From positions 6,061,501 to 6,125,500 of the forward strand of contig CANUEZ040000129.1 in assembly GCA_948099385.1 (NCBI GenBank): 64,000 nucleotides of DNA, written 5' to 3'. The DNA comes from Fasciola hepatica (Eukaryota > Platyhelminthes > Trematoda > Plagiorchiida > Fasciolidae). Made by a program: the position numbers and the translations under genes. Below the pieces are notes generated by a model, which saw only the letters and a program-made list of their open reading frames with translations, was not told where the DNA came from and did no database searches. Position 1 is the first letter of the stretch; every line of letters begins with the position of its first letter. Shown here one piece after another: positions 24,509 through 36,280 of the stretch.

Positions 24509-27055
24509 AATAAACGTTTACGTGCACACAGAAGGAAGTTCTCCGTCTCGCTCAACTCAGCTTCACAAATAAAGAGACGTCGCCTCTGCATTACTGAAAT
24601 ATATTTCAGACCTCAGCTTATAGTTAAAATAGCAAAGCTGTGGATGTGAATGATGTTTACGTAACTAAAGCTTTTTGGGATTGTTCTGATGGCCACGGCT
24701 TTATATCACTAAATGCATTGCTAACGCGTGATTTTACTACTCTTGGATTCTGATCCAGATTTCACCAGGCAACACAGCATGGCACACGGCTCTTGTCAAA
24801 AGTCCATGCCCCTAGCTACTGATAATATTTACCACACCAGTGATACTTTGATATCGATTTTCAGTAAACACACTGGCACTATGTGTAACGATTACCGGAA
24901 ACAACCTTGACCGTTGTGGCCTTGTACTCGAGGACAATCAGTTTTCAAAGGAGCTAAATATTTACTTGAGCTTTGGGATCAAGCTTTCAGGGAAGAACAA
25001 TACGACTGTGTTTCTGTATCAGTAAATATTGAAGAACCCCAGGCACTCAGTCAAAACATTGCGCTAAAAAAGCTGCATGATGTTGCCATAGTTTTCAAGT
25101 AATCGAACTGAGTTTTCCCATCTATTAGACCCAGAAATTTAGCAAGAAGGAGTAAAACTTGTGGTCATGAGGTCAATAACACGCTAGCATTCTATCTTTA
25201 TGACAACTATCTCAGTCACGAATAATGTCATCGCTCACATTTTTCATATACTTCATGGTTGAAATCATTGATGAAGATGTTCTAATACTGAACAAGAACG
25301 AAGAACAAGTAGTCAATTTGAGAACCTCGCCTTTTACCAACAAGTAACACTGATTTTTGTTGTAAATATGACGTTTTTGTAATGTAAACTCAGACACTGG
25401 CATTTTCACCGCGTTTATCATTCCAAGTAGTGTTCAGAGGCGGATAATCTTAGTGACTCATTATTAGATAAGCAGATTTTCATAAACTGCAGTGTGCCAC
25501 TTTTTGAAAGCATGAACTGGTAGTAAACGCAGTTCAGTTGATTTTCCCATGTTCTAACATGTTGATTTAGTAGTGCGTATCCACCTTCTCACCTATACTT
25601 ACCAAAACATTTGCCACTACACTGAGGTAGGCGATATTATGTGGGATATGAAGGTGTACTTGAAAGCTCGTTCCTTATGTATATCGTACGTGCAAATATC
25701 CTGATAGAGAGAGAGGGTGGCGTGCACATTTGCTTGAACTAAAATAGCACAACGCAACAATCAACGGTAAACTCATTCAGAGGTGGCAGGTTACAGAATA
25801 ACACCTCATGCCTAAGGTACACCTTTATTTATGTACGTTGAACACATTTAAAACTTTTCTCAGTTATGTACTGGTTCACAGATATACAGCTTATTTGGTA
25901 CACCAGTTGCCAGAAGTCGTTTTTTTGTACTCGCATATTGTCTTAGATGCCAGCCAGCAGCACTTTCCCTTTTCTCTGTTTGACCTCAACTTGATGTGGT
26001 CAAACGGGAGTTTTACTTTTCTAATAAATCAACAATTTGATTCTCATCCTTTTTTGAATACCTCACTATTCATAATAAATGCAAACAAATATTGAGCACC
26101 TTTTTGCTTTGTGAGTGTAATTTGAAAGAATAACGGGGTTTTACTGTTGAGTTCTAACGTAGAATAAAGGTGAAGTTAGCAAAACGTAAAGCAAATTTTA
26201 GAATGGAGGATGATATACTACTCATTACAGACGAGGAAATAACTCAGCAAGAGGCGAAACTGGAGCCAGTAAACCATAACATTATTGGTCATTTATATTT
26301 TCCTCGCATGCATCTATCGTCTGGGAATGGCACACCTTACTTTACTTACCTGAGCGAAATGTTGACAAAATATTTGTTTTTATCAGGCTACTACGCTCTA
26401 CTTTTTCTGGTAATTTAACTTGACGTAGCTAATTTCCACCCCGAAACAGCAAGCCTGGTAAACCTGATAAGATATTTCATTGAACGCCGCCTATAATTGT
26501 AAAACAAGCTTAGATACACAGATGTAAGTTTTGATAAAAATTGCAACTGGCAACTCTTTACTTTCGTTCCACTACGCTTACAAAACAATTTGAGTATTTT
26601 GATACCAATGATGTACCTCTAGAAAACTGTGAAAATAATAGGGTTGAGTAGCCCAAAATCACGACAAAAATCTGTTCGCAGCTGGACGGCTTCATCGTAG
26701 ACAGTGCATGTCTACCCACATCAGCAGTGAATTAAACTTTAGTTGGAGGACTGAGTGAAATATTCTGTCAGTATCCTCGTTGTTACTCAATAGTAAGTTT
26801 ACCGTCAGCAAGACAGATATTTTATCGTAAACGCAGATGCAATCAATACAATAACATCGTTTTAGGCTTTTCTACGTAGAATGATATAAATATTATTGTT
26901 CCGGTAATAAAGACACAGTATTCTAGTGAATTTATAATACTCATCAAGGCCCCAAGTTTCACCATCAAAAAGTATCGATGAAACAATCGAGAACAGATTA
27001 AAGCGGATTCATAGAAAAACACTTGGAATATGGAAGACACCATGCCACAATTGAG
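24509..27055. other. Unrecognised DNA with weak exon-like frames
   Basis: Two plus-strand frames look mildly exon-like. One, 24944-25100, follows a possible acceptor (GGACAATCAG) and encodes a Glu- and Leu-rich peptide (AKYLLELWDQAFREEQYD...). The other, about 26170-26270, encodes MEDDILLITDEEITQQEAKL followed by a possible GTAAAC donor. Neither has a recognisable domain, and no linkage between them could be shown. Everything else is AT-rich non-coding sequence. Confidence 0.3.
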
Positions 27056-27059
27056 AGTG

Positions 27060-29745
27060 GGTCTTCGATGACAGAAAATACCTCACAAGTGTTCGCAACT
27101 AATAATCTCAGTTCAAACATGTGCTCACTCATTGGGAAATTCCGTGATTTGAAGATCTTGTTATACTTTGGGAACTTGAGTAACTCGGAGTGACACGGCT
27201 AAAAAAGTGGCTCAATAACAAAACCGATCAAGAAATTAACCATCTCGAAGTTTTTACCTTCTACCGAGTCTGCAGATCCCCGCATCTTAAGAATTGCGGC
27301 TGAGGAGTTTCATTCACCATAAACACGATTGGTGTTAATCTGTCCAGGTGAAGATCATGCACTCAGTTTCTTGGATTAGTGCTTCGGCTATGCGTATGAA
27401 TAGATAACACTCTGAGGTTTGCTTACTAACTTTTGATCCAAGTTGATACCTCTCTGCGATTCATCTGTGGTAAGTTTAACTATTCTCAGCTTGAATTCTT
27501 CACCCTACTGGGTCATTAACCCTTGTAAAATGCCCCACTGGGGTTAAAGCCTACCTTGATTTGTACTTAACGGAAAACCCAACTTAGTTGGGGCCACAAG
27601 TAGATATTCTCCCGGAAACTAATATCAAACTACTATGTTGTTCTCTCTGATGATATGTAGCCCAAGCAACCACGAAATCCTCACTCACTGTCAAGACCTG
27701 AGTCGCAAAGTGCCTTCGTGAGATCCAGAAAACCTTCAAAGACTTCAGACTTAGTCAGACTAAAGTCGGCTTTTTCAAACACTAAGATTCCACTGTGTTT
27801 TGTGAGCATATTATCAGTTACTTGAACCCATAGTCCCTTATATTTTGCTCACTGGAGACCACATACATCTTTAGTGACTTGTTTTCCCCTCTTTCCCTCA
27901 CAAATGCACCGTAAGAAAGAAAGTGTTTACAAGAGAACAGTGTAAGCCCTGCCGTTGTCGAATATATATCAGAAATGTGCAGGCTCAATGCGAAGTACTT
28001 TTGTGAGCTCTCAGCCAACAGTGTTTTCCGGAGACTATGGATGTACCTTGAACTTTGGCGTAGTATCTCGACATGACGTCCATCTCCTAACGTAAATGGC
28101 GAAGAGGCAAACCGTATTTTACACAATCAGTCTTATCATTTGTTGTTCAGGTTTACGCACAACCTATCTTGTCAGAGCTTCACCAGCTCCACCTCCCACG
28201 TACCATCTCCTCAAGCTGTTTTCAGACACCTATCAAACTTCAGGGGCAGCAACCCCCAGGGATCTGATAAACTTTACCCAGTTGTACTTAGGTGGTGTGT
28301 ACTAATACTCATCCTAGTCATCACACAATTAATTGTTCATTCCTTGGATGGCGAGAAGAACGGCTTCCATCACACCAGTGTCCAAGAAAGGGGAGGCTAA
28401 ATTCCACCCAGTTTTCTGTGTCTTCCTCGCACTCAAAGGGTTTAGGAAATTATTACTCCAGTAGCTGTCCAGAGCTTTGACCATATGAGACATAAACCGG
28501 TTCACCTAAAGCCGCTCCTGGTCAACCTTGGATGTTATTAATCTCCTGACCCATGAGGTTTTGTTATGGCTGGACAAGAAATCAAACGCTATGACTACCT
28601 GTACCCTAGATTACAGTGATGCCTTTAAAAGTGTTGATGTAAGATAAGTTCTCGATATACTATCAAAAATCGTAATGCAAACCTCACTCAGTGAAAGTTT
28701 TCTGATTTTATTTCAAATCGGCAACAGTTTACAAGATACTCGGGCCAAACCTCTCCCATCTCTATTTCAGACCACGAAGTACTACAGGGTGCAATCCCCT
28801 TTCCTTTTCTGTTCTCCGCCTACATTTCCTCCATGCATATCACAGACTGTTCCTTTACGCAAATGGTGCTGCGGTTGGGTTACCCTATCCTGATGCATCA
28901 GCAACACCTAAACTCTTATTTGATCTCTTGGATCATGACGGCTGGGTAAAAGTCCACAGCCTAGGGGTAAAGTTCCATGAGTGCCCGGTTGTTGTCTTTT
29001 CTCTTCTGAAAGGCTCTAGGTTTTGTGAATTTTATGGAATCCTATCCAGACGTTAAAGCAGGGGGAATTTGCGTTTGTTTTTAACTGTCGGTCAAAAACC
29101 TTTGGATAAAGGTCACCCATAATATTTGTTGGACTGAACACGTTGCCAGCTTTTCCACAAAGGTGAGACCGCACTGTTCACGTCATTCAAATTTCGTCTT
29201 TCCATGCATATTACCTTACTGGGTGTATTTACCTCCCGAGTTCTTCAATGGTCTGCTAGCTGAAGATTACTCCACAATGAAACTTTTTCTGGCGTACTTA
29301 TCCTATGGAAGTGGTATACCTCGTAAAGATATCACACTCTACAACATATCCTACTTCTACAAAAAATGCAAAAGATTCACCGAGAGAATGTCGAGTGACT
29401 CACTTTACCTGCTTCATAAGGACCTCAACACATGTGGTTCCTTCTCTTCCACCCGCAACCATTATAATACGATTTATGCACGCACGACTGCCTGCCGGTC
29501 CTCCGTAGTCCCTTACCTTGTTCCATTAACAAATAGTCCTCCAAACAATGATCGTGAATATAGACATCAATTATTGTCTTAGCTCCTAAATCACCCCTTA
29601 TTATTCTTGTTTCTTTATTGTAAGTGCTGCTATTTTTAGTCTAATTGTCGTGAGTACAGCTATGTACTGCTGAACATTCATCCACCGAAGTGTTTAAAGC
29701 GAGTAATGGACTTCGGTTGACTTGACTACAAGCTAGGTACTATAC
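27060..29745 (+). mobile_element. CR1/Jockey-like LINE relic (EN, RT, C-terminus)
   Basis: Order of blocks on the plus strand, across frameshifts: an apurinic-like endonuclease remnant (EVFTFYRVCRSPHLKNCG near 27250, then FICGKFNYSQLEFF at 27460-27500, matching the conserved 'I.GDFN.PQ' motif with Asp changed to Lys); RT finger region (SDKLYPVVLRW near 28270, then a 'TPVFKKGE'-like HHTSVQERGG); the first catalytic Asp block DYSDAFKSVD near 28620 (canonical DFSKAFDSVDH); and a block corresponding to 'GVLQGSILSPFLF' near 28790. The second catalytic Asp pair is not preserved. A C-terminal domain with RKDITLYNISYF...CKRFTER follows (29330-29390). The element would copy its RNA by target-primed reverse transcription; this copy is dead. 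Confidence 0.85.
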
Positions 29746-29750
29746 CACAA

Positions 29751-30125
29751 TAAAAAGATCTCAAGAACCTATCCTACTCAAGCGGCAAACCTCGTCAAAA
29801 TCTCCCAGACCCCATCACACTCCATGTTAAACGATTCTGTGAGAGAATTTCAAAAGCAAGCAGAACTGGGTACCCGTTCTCAATTGTCCCTTACATTGCT
29901 GATGTTTTATGCTCTCCCGCAAACGACGACCCTGAACTTGGACAATGTTCATTGTCTTAGATCCTAAATCACCCCTTATAGTTGCATTCTGTTGCTCTAA
30001 ATGCTTACAATTTATGCAACTGCTGTAAATGTACTTATGTGAATACGAATAATCACCCACCGGAGAATGTAAACCAAATACTTAGCTTGGCTGGAATTGA
30101 AAATGCAGTTGCATTATCACTACAA
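29751..30125 (+). mobile_element. Second copy of the CR1-like LINE 3' tail
   Basis: The frame beginning LPDPITLHVKRFCERISKAS (about 29800) is homologous to the ITLY...CKRFTERM segment of the preceding LINE, and the downstream 'CATTGTCTTAGATCCTAAAT' (29951) matches 29573 onward in the first copy (one difference), including the CACCCCTTAT that follows. So the last ~350 bp of the element occurs twice in tandem, same orientation. Divergence between the two is considerable, so this is either two independent insertions of related subfamilies or an old tandem duplication. Confidence 0.7.
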
Positions 30126-32240
30126 TCTCTGTCAGATAATCGTAGCAATTGCTAACTTGCAAAGCAAATTTGGAAAACATATTTCGATTACTGTGCAAAG
30201 ATATACAAATGATTGAAGACCACAGCACATGAAACTATCTATTCTCCCGGTTTACATAATTTAAAGGTTTCCCATATCCATTTCTCATATTCTCTCTTAT
30301 TTTTGTAAACTTGAACTAATCATTGAAACTGGGAATATGGGGGCAGTGTGGATTTTGTTCGAGATTTATATTGATGATCCTTGCAATTTGAGCATCGTTT
30401 TCATTGAGAATCGCATTGTGAAAGAGTTGTATCATATCCTACTCACGCGACTGCGGTTATCAAGTAATACTTTAAATAGAGCAGGAATCAATGAATTGCC
30501 GGCCAAAATGAGTCACGTGCTCGTGAATGAATATTTTGTTGAGTTTTGTAACGATCTCATTATTATAGTGTTCCTCAACGACGGGCGGGTATTCGGTTTT
30601 ATTGTTCGCTTTGTTCGTTCAAAACATAACAGTTTTGATTGCCGATGGGTCTTTTTCTTGGAATACTAACAATTATTTCTTGAAACGGATTCTAATGCCG
30701 CTTTTGAATTCCACCGCTGTCCTCCTTATGGTCTCGGGTATATAACTTAACTGAATAGAGTCATATGATTGATGGTCATGAGTTGAACAAACATCCAAAA
30801 AAATTTCAATCAGAATTGTATACCGCATATCAATAAGAGTAGTGGTTGTTTTGGGGTCATTCTCCGTATAATGTGGTCACTGTAACACAGCTTCTAGTAA
30901 CAAATGCTTATTGTAATGAATCAAAACAATATGAGTCTTTTTCTGTTTATTCACTTTGTTTGATGGTACAAGAGAAAATACCTTTATGTAATAGTCTACA
31001 AATTTTATCGTTCGGTCAAGCCAGACTGTCATTCACCAATGTATTCAGTTGAACAAGTCGAACAGCAACTTGTTAGGTTCTATTCTGAAGTGAAGTGATG
31101 GTGTAACTGGAATATATCGCATAAGTTATTCATTGGTAACTGCTAAAGTGTGACAATTACGCGGCGCAAGATATGGAATATGTAAAGAGTAAGACTAAAC
31201 CGTTCCTTGATTCAAGACAATGTTCAGACATCGTAGTCCCCCTGCGGTTGTAACTCCTAAGCGCGTAAGCTGGCGTCTCCCGCATTCCTTGTCATATCCC
31301 ATTTGGACAGTTTCCGCCATCAGCACTAAAGTCTACCTAAAAGGCAACACCAATTACTGTGAAGAGAAATATTTCAAATTTATATAATTTGGCAGTAAAA
31401 TTAAGGGTTATATAACGACAGTTCACTAAGCGAGCCTACCTTGACAACACTTACTGACTGCTTGGCGTTTACGCCATTAAAAGTTATTGAACAAATATGA
31501 TCCTCACGCGGCCGTTTTTATTCTCCATTTTTCCATCGTGAATTATTGAGCATTCAAAATTCAACCGTTTTAAAGAAATTGTTATATGGGGACGCTGTTC
31601 CGTCTCGTAAGCCTGTTAAGCAAACCCTTGCACAGTTTTGCATGCTCTAAAGGTATGATTTCCACCTGCGTGAATGTGTATTCACGTCTCTATACCTTCA
31701 ACCCCAGGCAACCAAAAGGTGATAGCTAGGACCAAGTGACTGCGAACGTGAAACACTTAGGAAGAGTGGACAATAATTAGCTGCAGCTGTTCTCCTTGTG
31801 AACAGACACTCAGCTACAGCTAGTGATGTAATTTGATAAAAATAAACTCTCTGTTCAAACCTTCAGGAAAAGTGTAAAGTCAGAAAATGATGCTTACTGT
31901 GGCCCGAAGATCAATTTGAAGAACACGGATACTGAGTAAACGTGTGTGGCCAATTAGTGTGAGTTGCAAAAAAGAATAATATGTAGCATTATACGTTATA
32001 CTTACCAAGATAACTCACTTGTATTGCCGACGATTTAGCTACCAATGATCATTATTATTCAAGTTTGTCTTCAATTGATACTAGTCTTTCAGTTAGTTCA
32101 TCTGAAATTTCCACCGAGAACACGCACTTGATCTTGCCATATCATGATACTCACAAACATGTTAACAGTAATCCGAGGTGAATAGCATATACAACTGAAT
32201 TTTTTCGTATAACCCATTCTAACTCTATTTCATATTCTAT
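30126..32240. other. Unrecognised DNA
   Basis: One 110-codon plus-strand frame (30337-30669) encodes a hydrophobic-rich peptide with an IDDP motif but has no domain match and an unclear acceptor. Nothing else supportable was seen. A strong pyrimidine-rich acceptor-like site (ACTCTATTTCATATTCTATAG) ends at 32242, though the frame after it is short. Confidence 0.35.
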
Positions 32241-32242
32241 AG

Positions 32243-32577
32243 GCTCTGAATTGAGATGGACAGTGATGTGTAATGCATCCAGTTATTTTCCGCAATTTTG
32301 AGCCAGTGAAGTGAAATTCAAAACTTTGAGAAATTACTAGTTTTTTCGTAAATTTGCATAATGAGCGATAGTTAGTAAGAAGCACACCTTTGTGATGGTA
32401 CGTGGATGTCACACTACACAGAAACTGCAGGGGAATGCGATTCACCTTTTCTCACTTTGTTCAATAGGCGTGATTCAAGGCATTTCTGTATTCGGTAGTT
32501 TGACAGTTCTGGGTCCAGTTCTTCTTGCATTCATTGTCAAGCATTCCTTGATTACCAAAGGTTCCAAACTCATTTAG
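32243..32577 (+). CDS. Weak candidate terminal exons with membrane segment
   Basis: A strong acceptor ending at 32242 is followed by a short frame (SELRWTVMCNASSYFPQF, stop at about 32298). A second frame, 32440-32577, encodes a hydrophobic segment GVIQGISVFGSLTVLGPV then LLAFIV and a short basic tail before a TAG stop. The G....FG.....GPxLL pattern recalls the C-terminal membrane helix of PerM/TMEM245-type proteins, but the match is short and no neighbouring exon supports it. Both frames are offered only as leads. Confidence 0.2.
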
Positions 32578-32599
32578 AAATGTGTGAGACTTGCGAGTA

Positions 32600-33940
32600 T
32601 TTCTGTGAACGTCAAATCCCACTTTAATTTAATCAATCGAAAAGTGAGGCTTGTTAACTTTGTACAGGTATTATTCATGGTATAGATCTGAATGATTGGA
32701 GCCAACAACTGTCTCATTACTGTGATCACTTTATTAATAGGAAATGTTGTACTTACTTTATTCGCAAACGGGAGACGAGATAGCAGGATCAATAAGGAAC
32801 ATGTTGGGTTAGTTATTTTGTTCAAATAAAACCAAGTTCATATACAACAAAATCAGTAGTTATTCGCAATTCACAAATTTGATTTGAATGCTTAGATAAC
32901 TTAGATTGTGCTCCAAAAAAGAAATATTGGAATTCTGGCAAAATGAGCCGTTTTATAATACAGATAAGATTCTCGTAAAACGAAAGAAACAATCACCAGG
33001 AATCAAAGCTCCTGTGCTAAATACCATTTATTCGTTCTCAACAAGTACAACTTCATGAGAAAGGACATTGCAATAACTATCAGTGGTGCACCAGTTCACT
33101 TACAGAGTGATACTGCTCCAAAGTCTTGCCCTATGTACATACTTGGAAAAAGATTGGAATGCCCAAGGTGACCAAACCAACAGAGCAACAAACACATTTC
33201 CCGGACCAAGTTTGCTCATGGAGGAAATCGAGTGTATCATTGGATCCAACGACGTACAGTTCAAAAATATTTGACATCTCAAAGATAGTTTAAATCTCAA
33301 ACTGCTAAGACTTGACCGGGTAGAAAAATGGATCTCCTCGACGTACCACCCAATCGAGTAAATAAAACTGTCGAGTTGCTTCAGAGCTTTTCGATACAGA
33401 TCAAGTCGCCCTAACGCCTCTCTTAATTTTCAAGAGAACTTAGGAACAACGTCCGAAAAAGGCTTTCACAGGTGTGCACAAAAGAAGGCCAGCCACTGTG
33501 TTCTTGCTGAACTCCTTTTGACACGATCAACCTACCAACACATGATCACGTGCAGCAGATGGCAGCAAAAAGGCAGCCAGAAATCCACACTAACCCATGC
33601 TCTGAATGAAGTGTTTCCAATAAAAAGATGGTATGGATCCAAGTCAGTTCAAGCTTGCAGTCATGCAACACCTTACGTCAAGAAGCAGAACGCCTTAGGA
33701 ATTCGACAAAATATCCCTGTAGCCAAATTATCTATCGATTGGATACTGGAAAGCGGGGTTGATGGGTCAGGTTTTAATAAGCCGCTAAATCGCACGAGAT
33801 TTTAGTTCCCAGTTGATCAAACATTGATGATCAGTTACATGGAATTCAATCACAAATTATTCAATCAAGTAACAATCTTCTTGCAAATCGAATCCCTCTG
33901 AAAAGGTAACGTTATTCTCGTAGAACAAACGGATTTCGGG
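32600..33940. other. Unrecognised DNA with a 95-codon open frame
   Basis: From 33460 to 33805 the plus strand is GC-richer and open for 95 codons or more (starting about TRSTYQHMITCSRWQQKGSQ), with Cys, Trp and basic residues. It does not match any retroelement block or host domain I recognise. The preceding 33080-33460 has similar composition with several stops, so the whole may be an unidentified degraded transposon. Confidence 0.35.
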
Positions 33941-33941
33941 G

Positions 33942-34124
33942 ATGTTTTATTTCTGGTGGAATATCATTGCCTTCATATGTGTAAACACTGTTATATGCTA
34001 TGCTGAACTGTCCCCTTTTGATTTGCTTTACCAAACGGGTTCGAAGAGAGTTACAGCAGATATTGATTTGCTCAGGTCAAACGCAGAAAAACACAGGATA
34101 GAAACGCAAGGGACCGCAAAAATG
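33942..34124 (+). CDS. Candidate first exon with signal peptide
   Basis: An ATG at 33942 with G at -3 starts MFYFWWNIIAFICVNTVICY followed by AELSPFD. Residues 1-21 are an aromatic, hydrophobic stretch followed by small residues and then a polar, charged segment, exactly as in a cleaved signal peptide. The polar part runs to a possible donor, ATG/GTATTT, at 34124-34125, which would give 61 codons ending in phase 0; without splicing the frame stops at 34170. No family is recognised. It points into the minus-strand candidate gene whose 3' part starts at 34304, so the two would overlap as convergent transcripts; one of them may be false. Confidence 0.35.
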
Positions 34125-34303
34125 GTATTTCTCCGGCGAAACCACACCACAGTATGTTTCAGTATTTTGTAGATACATCTTTAAATTAGCAATGGTCATC
34201 ATTCAGCTATAAAAAGAATTTCGCAAAGGACCACTGTCATTAAGCTACCACAGACGCTGTGAAGCGGCACGTGAAGTCATGTTGTTAGTGTACAATATAT
34301 TAC

Positions 34304-34828
34304 CAAAACCAATCCTAGCCAATGTGACCCACAGAACTTCGTATGATTCAGTCCGATGAGTGTGATCAGCACAATAGTTTCTTTTACACTTGTGCTCTGC
34401 TCCAAAACCCAGTAAATCAGGGGCACATCTACATCATACAGTAAACCGTAATGGGGTTTTGCTTCAGCTCGAATATTCATCCCCTGCAAATAACTCCACT
34501 GAAACGAAGTTTTCGCACTGAGCGCATTTGCCTGAAATCCCGGTACCAGAAGCACGGTATCGGCACTCCCCACACCGGCTACTTCTCCACAATCCATAAA
34601 TTTATTATTGCACGACACATGCAAGCTAAGATAAACCACATTTGCAATAGGTGTGATCACACTGGCCTCAGTTGACTCTGCTACTGAACCCAATACTTCA
34701 GCTGGACTACGACAAACGAGAGAAGTTACCGACTTGATATCAAGAAGAGTACTGATGTCCACTGCTACTTTGAGTTCTTCAATGAAAGTTGAAAGATGTC
34801 TTAAACCGCTGACATTCCTTGAAAATGT
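34304..34828 (-). CDS. Large internal exon of unidentified minus-strand gene
   Basis: This is the longest open stretch in the window on the minus strand. It is bounded by an acceptor with a pyrimidine-rich run (TGTTTTCTCGGGATCTGTCAG, exon from 34828) and a donor TTTTG/GTAATA (exon end 34304). Length is exactly 525 nt, 175 codons, phase 0 at both ends. The protein (start TFSRNVSGLRHLSTF) has alternating hydrophobic residues, three Cys near the middle (SCNNKFMDC) and a run (AEAKPHYGLLYDVDVPLIYW) suggestive of beta-strands in a secreted or lumenal domain. I could not identify the family. An open frame this long is unlikely by chance at this base composition. Candidate exons of the same gene lie upstream at 35.5, 36.1 and 38.0 kb. 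Confidence 0.5.
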
Positions 34829-35496
34829 CTGACAGATCCCGAGAAAACACGGCCCTTCTAAGTATCATTTTCTTTTGCACACGACTTGCATCCGTATCCG
34901 TCGGCAGAATGATTTGGACGTATTCATGCAAAACCGATCCGAAATTGCGACATCAATCCTCACAGGTCTTTGAGCGTCAACGCCAGGTACTCTTGACTGC
35001 CTTCCAAATCATGTCTAACCGGACACTTTACTCCACTGGGACATTTTATGGATAATGCAGAGGTTGTTATCGGGTCAATGTTTTTGCATGCACCTTTAAT
35101 CACTCTATCGTTCAAGGAATAGAACATGGTATGGATGTCTCATCGAACGTGCTTCCACACTCACAAACTGGCGTAACTACTGAAAAGCATACGATTCATC
35201 TGTTTTTTTATTTTAATCGACTCGTCTGACCGACTGGACAGTCAAGCACTTCGGTAACTAGTTAAAATAACCTTCACTTTGTGAACTAAATTCAGATATC
35301 CTAAATATCCCAGCTGATCTGAGACATCTGCACAGTTATGTGACTGATTAGGGAAGAATGACGCTGCATCCAGTTCAAATCTCTCCAGCATAATTTTTGC
35401 AATGTAATGTAGGTTGCAAAAATAATTCTTTGGTATTTGACTAGCTTGTTGCAACCGTCGTGCATGGGATTACGTAAGTCACTACAAAAGCCTTAC

Positions 35497-35805
35497 TTTC
35501 ATTTTCAGTGACAGTAGAGAGTAGGGATCGATTAATCCTTGCAGATCAGCTTGTGCGCACCTTTTATTATATTCTGTGAGCTGTTTTACCACAGCTTCAT
35601 CTACCTCTGTTTCCAATTGCGCACTCTCTAACTGGAGCTTTCCTGCGCCTTTGAGAACTTCACTCTTCACATATTCTAATGAAACATCACGTGGAGTCTT
35701 GCCGTGAGGAGACACGGCAGTACTATATGTGGGCGAAGTTTCAGCAGCTCCTTTCTGTGAACCTTCCATGTTGAGTGACGATCGGAAAGGAGAAAAATCA
35801 TGGGG
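35497..35805 (-). CDS. Internal exon, coiled-coil-like, same candidate gene
   Basis: A frame of 103 codons lies between a good acceptor (CTAGTTTATCTTTGTCACAG) and a good donor (AAA/GTAAGG). Both junctions fall in phase 0 and the length is 309 nt. The first 35 residues are Ser-, Pro- and Gly-rich and look disordered; the second half is rich in Glu, Lys, Leu and Ala (KLQLESAQLETEVDEAVVKQ) and is probably a helix or short coiled coil, ending DPYSLLSLKMK. The frame continues without a domain I can name. Between this exon and 34828 another minus-strand open frame (35242-35454, IPKNYFCNLHYIAKIM...) may be a further exon, but no acceptor keeps phase 0 convincingly. Confidence 0.5.
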
Positions 35806-36092
35806 CTGTGACAAAGATAAACTAGAAGCAAGAAAATCGTTCACTGTCAATCAAGATGACACTCAACTAGGAGAAATTACCAAGTTAGCAGAAGGGGGAT
35901 AATTCATGTATCAAGCCTGCAGAACACAAATAGGTATTTCTATTGGAGCCTTATTCTTCCACAGCACAGCAATTAGTCATAATTTGGTTAAATCCGTCAG
36001 CTTTTCGGTAGATTAGTTTCAAACAGTACATGGGACTGTGACGAAATGTAGCTTGTATTGAGGTCAAACCATAGCAGATAAATTGTCTTTAC

Positions 36093-36280
36093 ACGCAAGT
36101 AATATTGTAGTTTAAGAACCTCTACCGCGGAGATAGCCGAATTCAAAACATCAGATCCAGGGAACCACGGAATGTTCATGAAGTAATTAATGCTGTATTC
36201 AACTATGTTTTTTTCCCAAACTAGTGGTGATAACGACACGAGGATCAGTGATAGATGAACGGTCGGGCAGCATATTTTTC
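36093..36280 (-). CDS. Candidate exon, same minus-strand gene
   Basis: Open frame from about 36280 to a donor CGT/GTAAAG at 36093-36092, ending in phase 0, which matches the phase of the next exon at 35805. The peptide ends ...MNIPWFPGSDVLNSAISAVE then VLKLQYYLR. The upstream edge is not settled: the best acceptor-like site (ATCACCACTAG, giving a start at 36202) would be phase 1, which does not fit the exon at 38.0 kb, so another exon may lie between. No domain is recognised. Confidence 0.4.

Noticed and set aside
34304..34828. Possible microsomal triglyceride transfer protein (MTP) C-terminus
   Set aside because: Strand-like alternation and a few aligned residues recalled the MTP C-terminal lipid-binding domain, but the conserved GG and SLW blocks are absent and the neighbouring exons do not fit that family.
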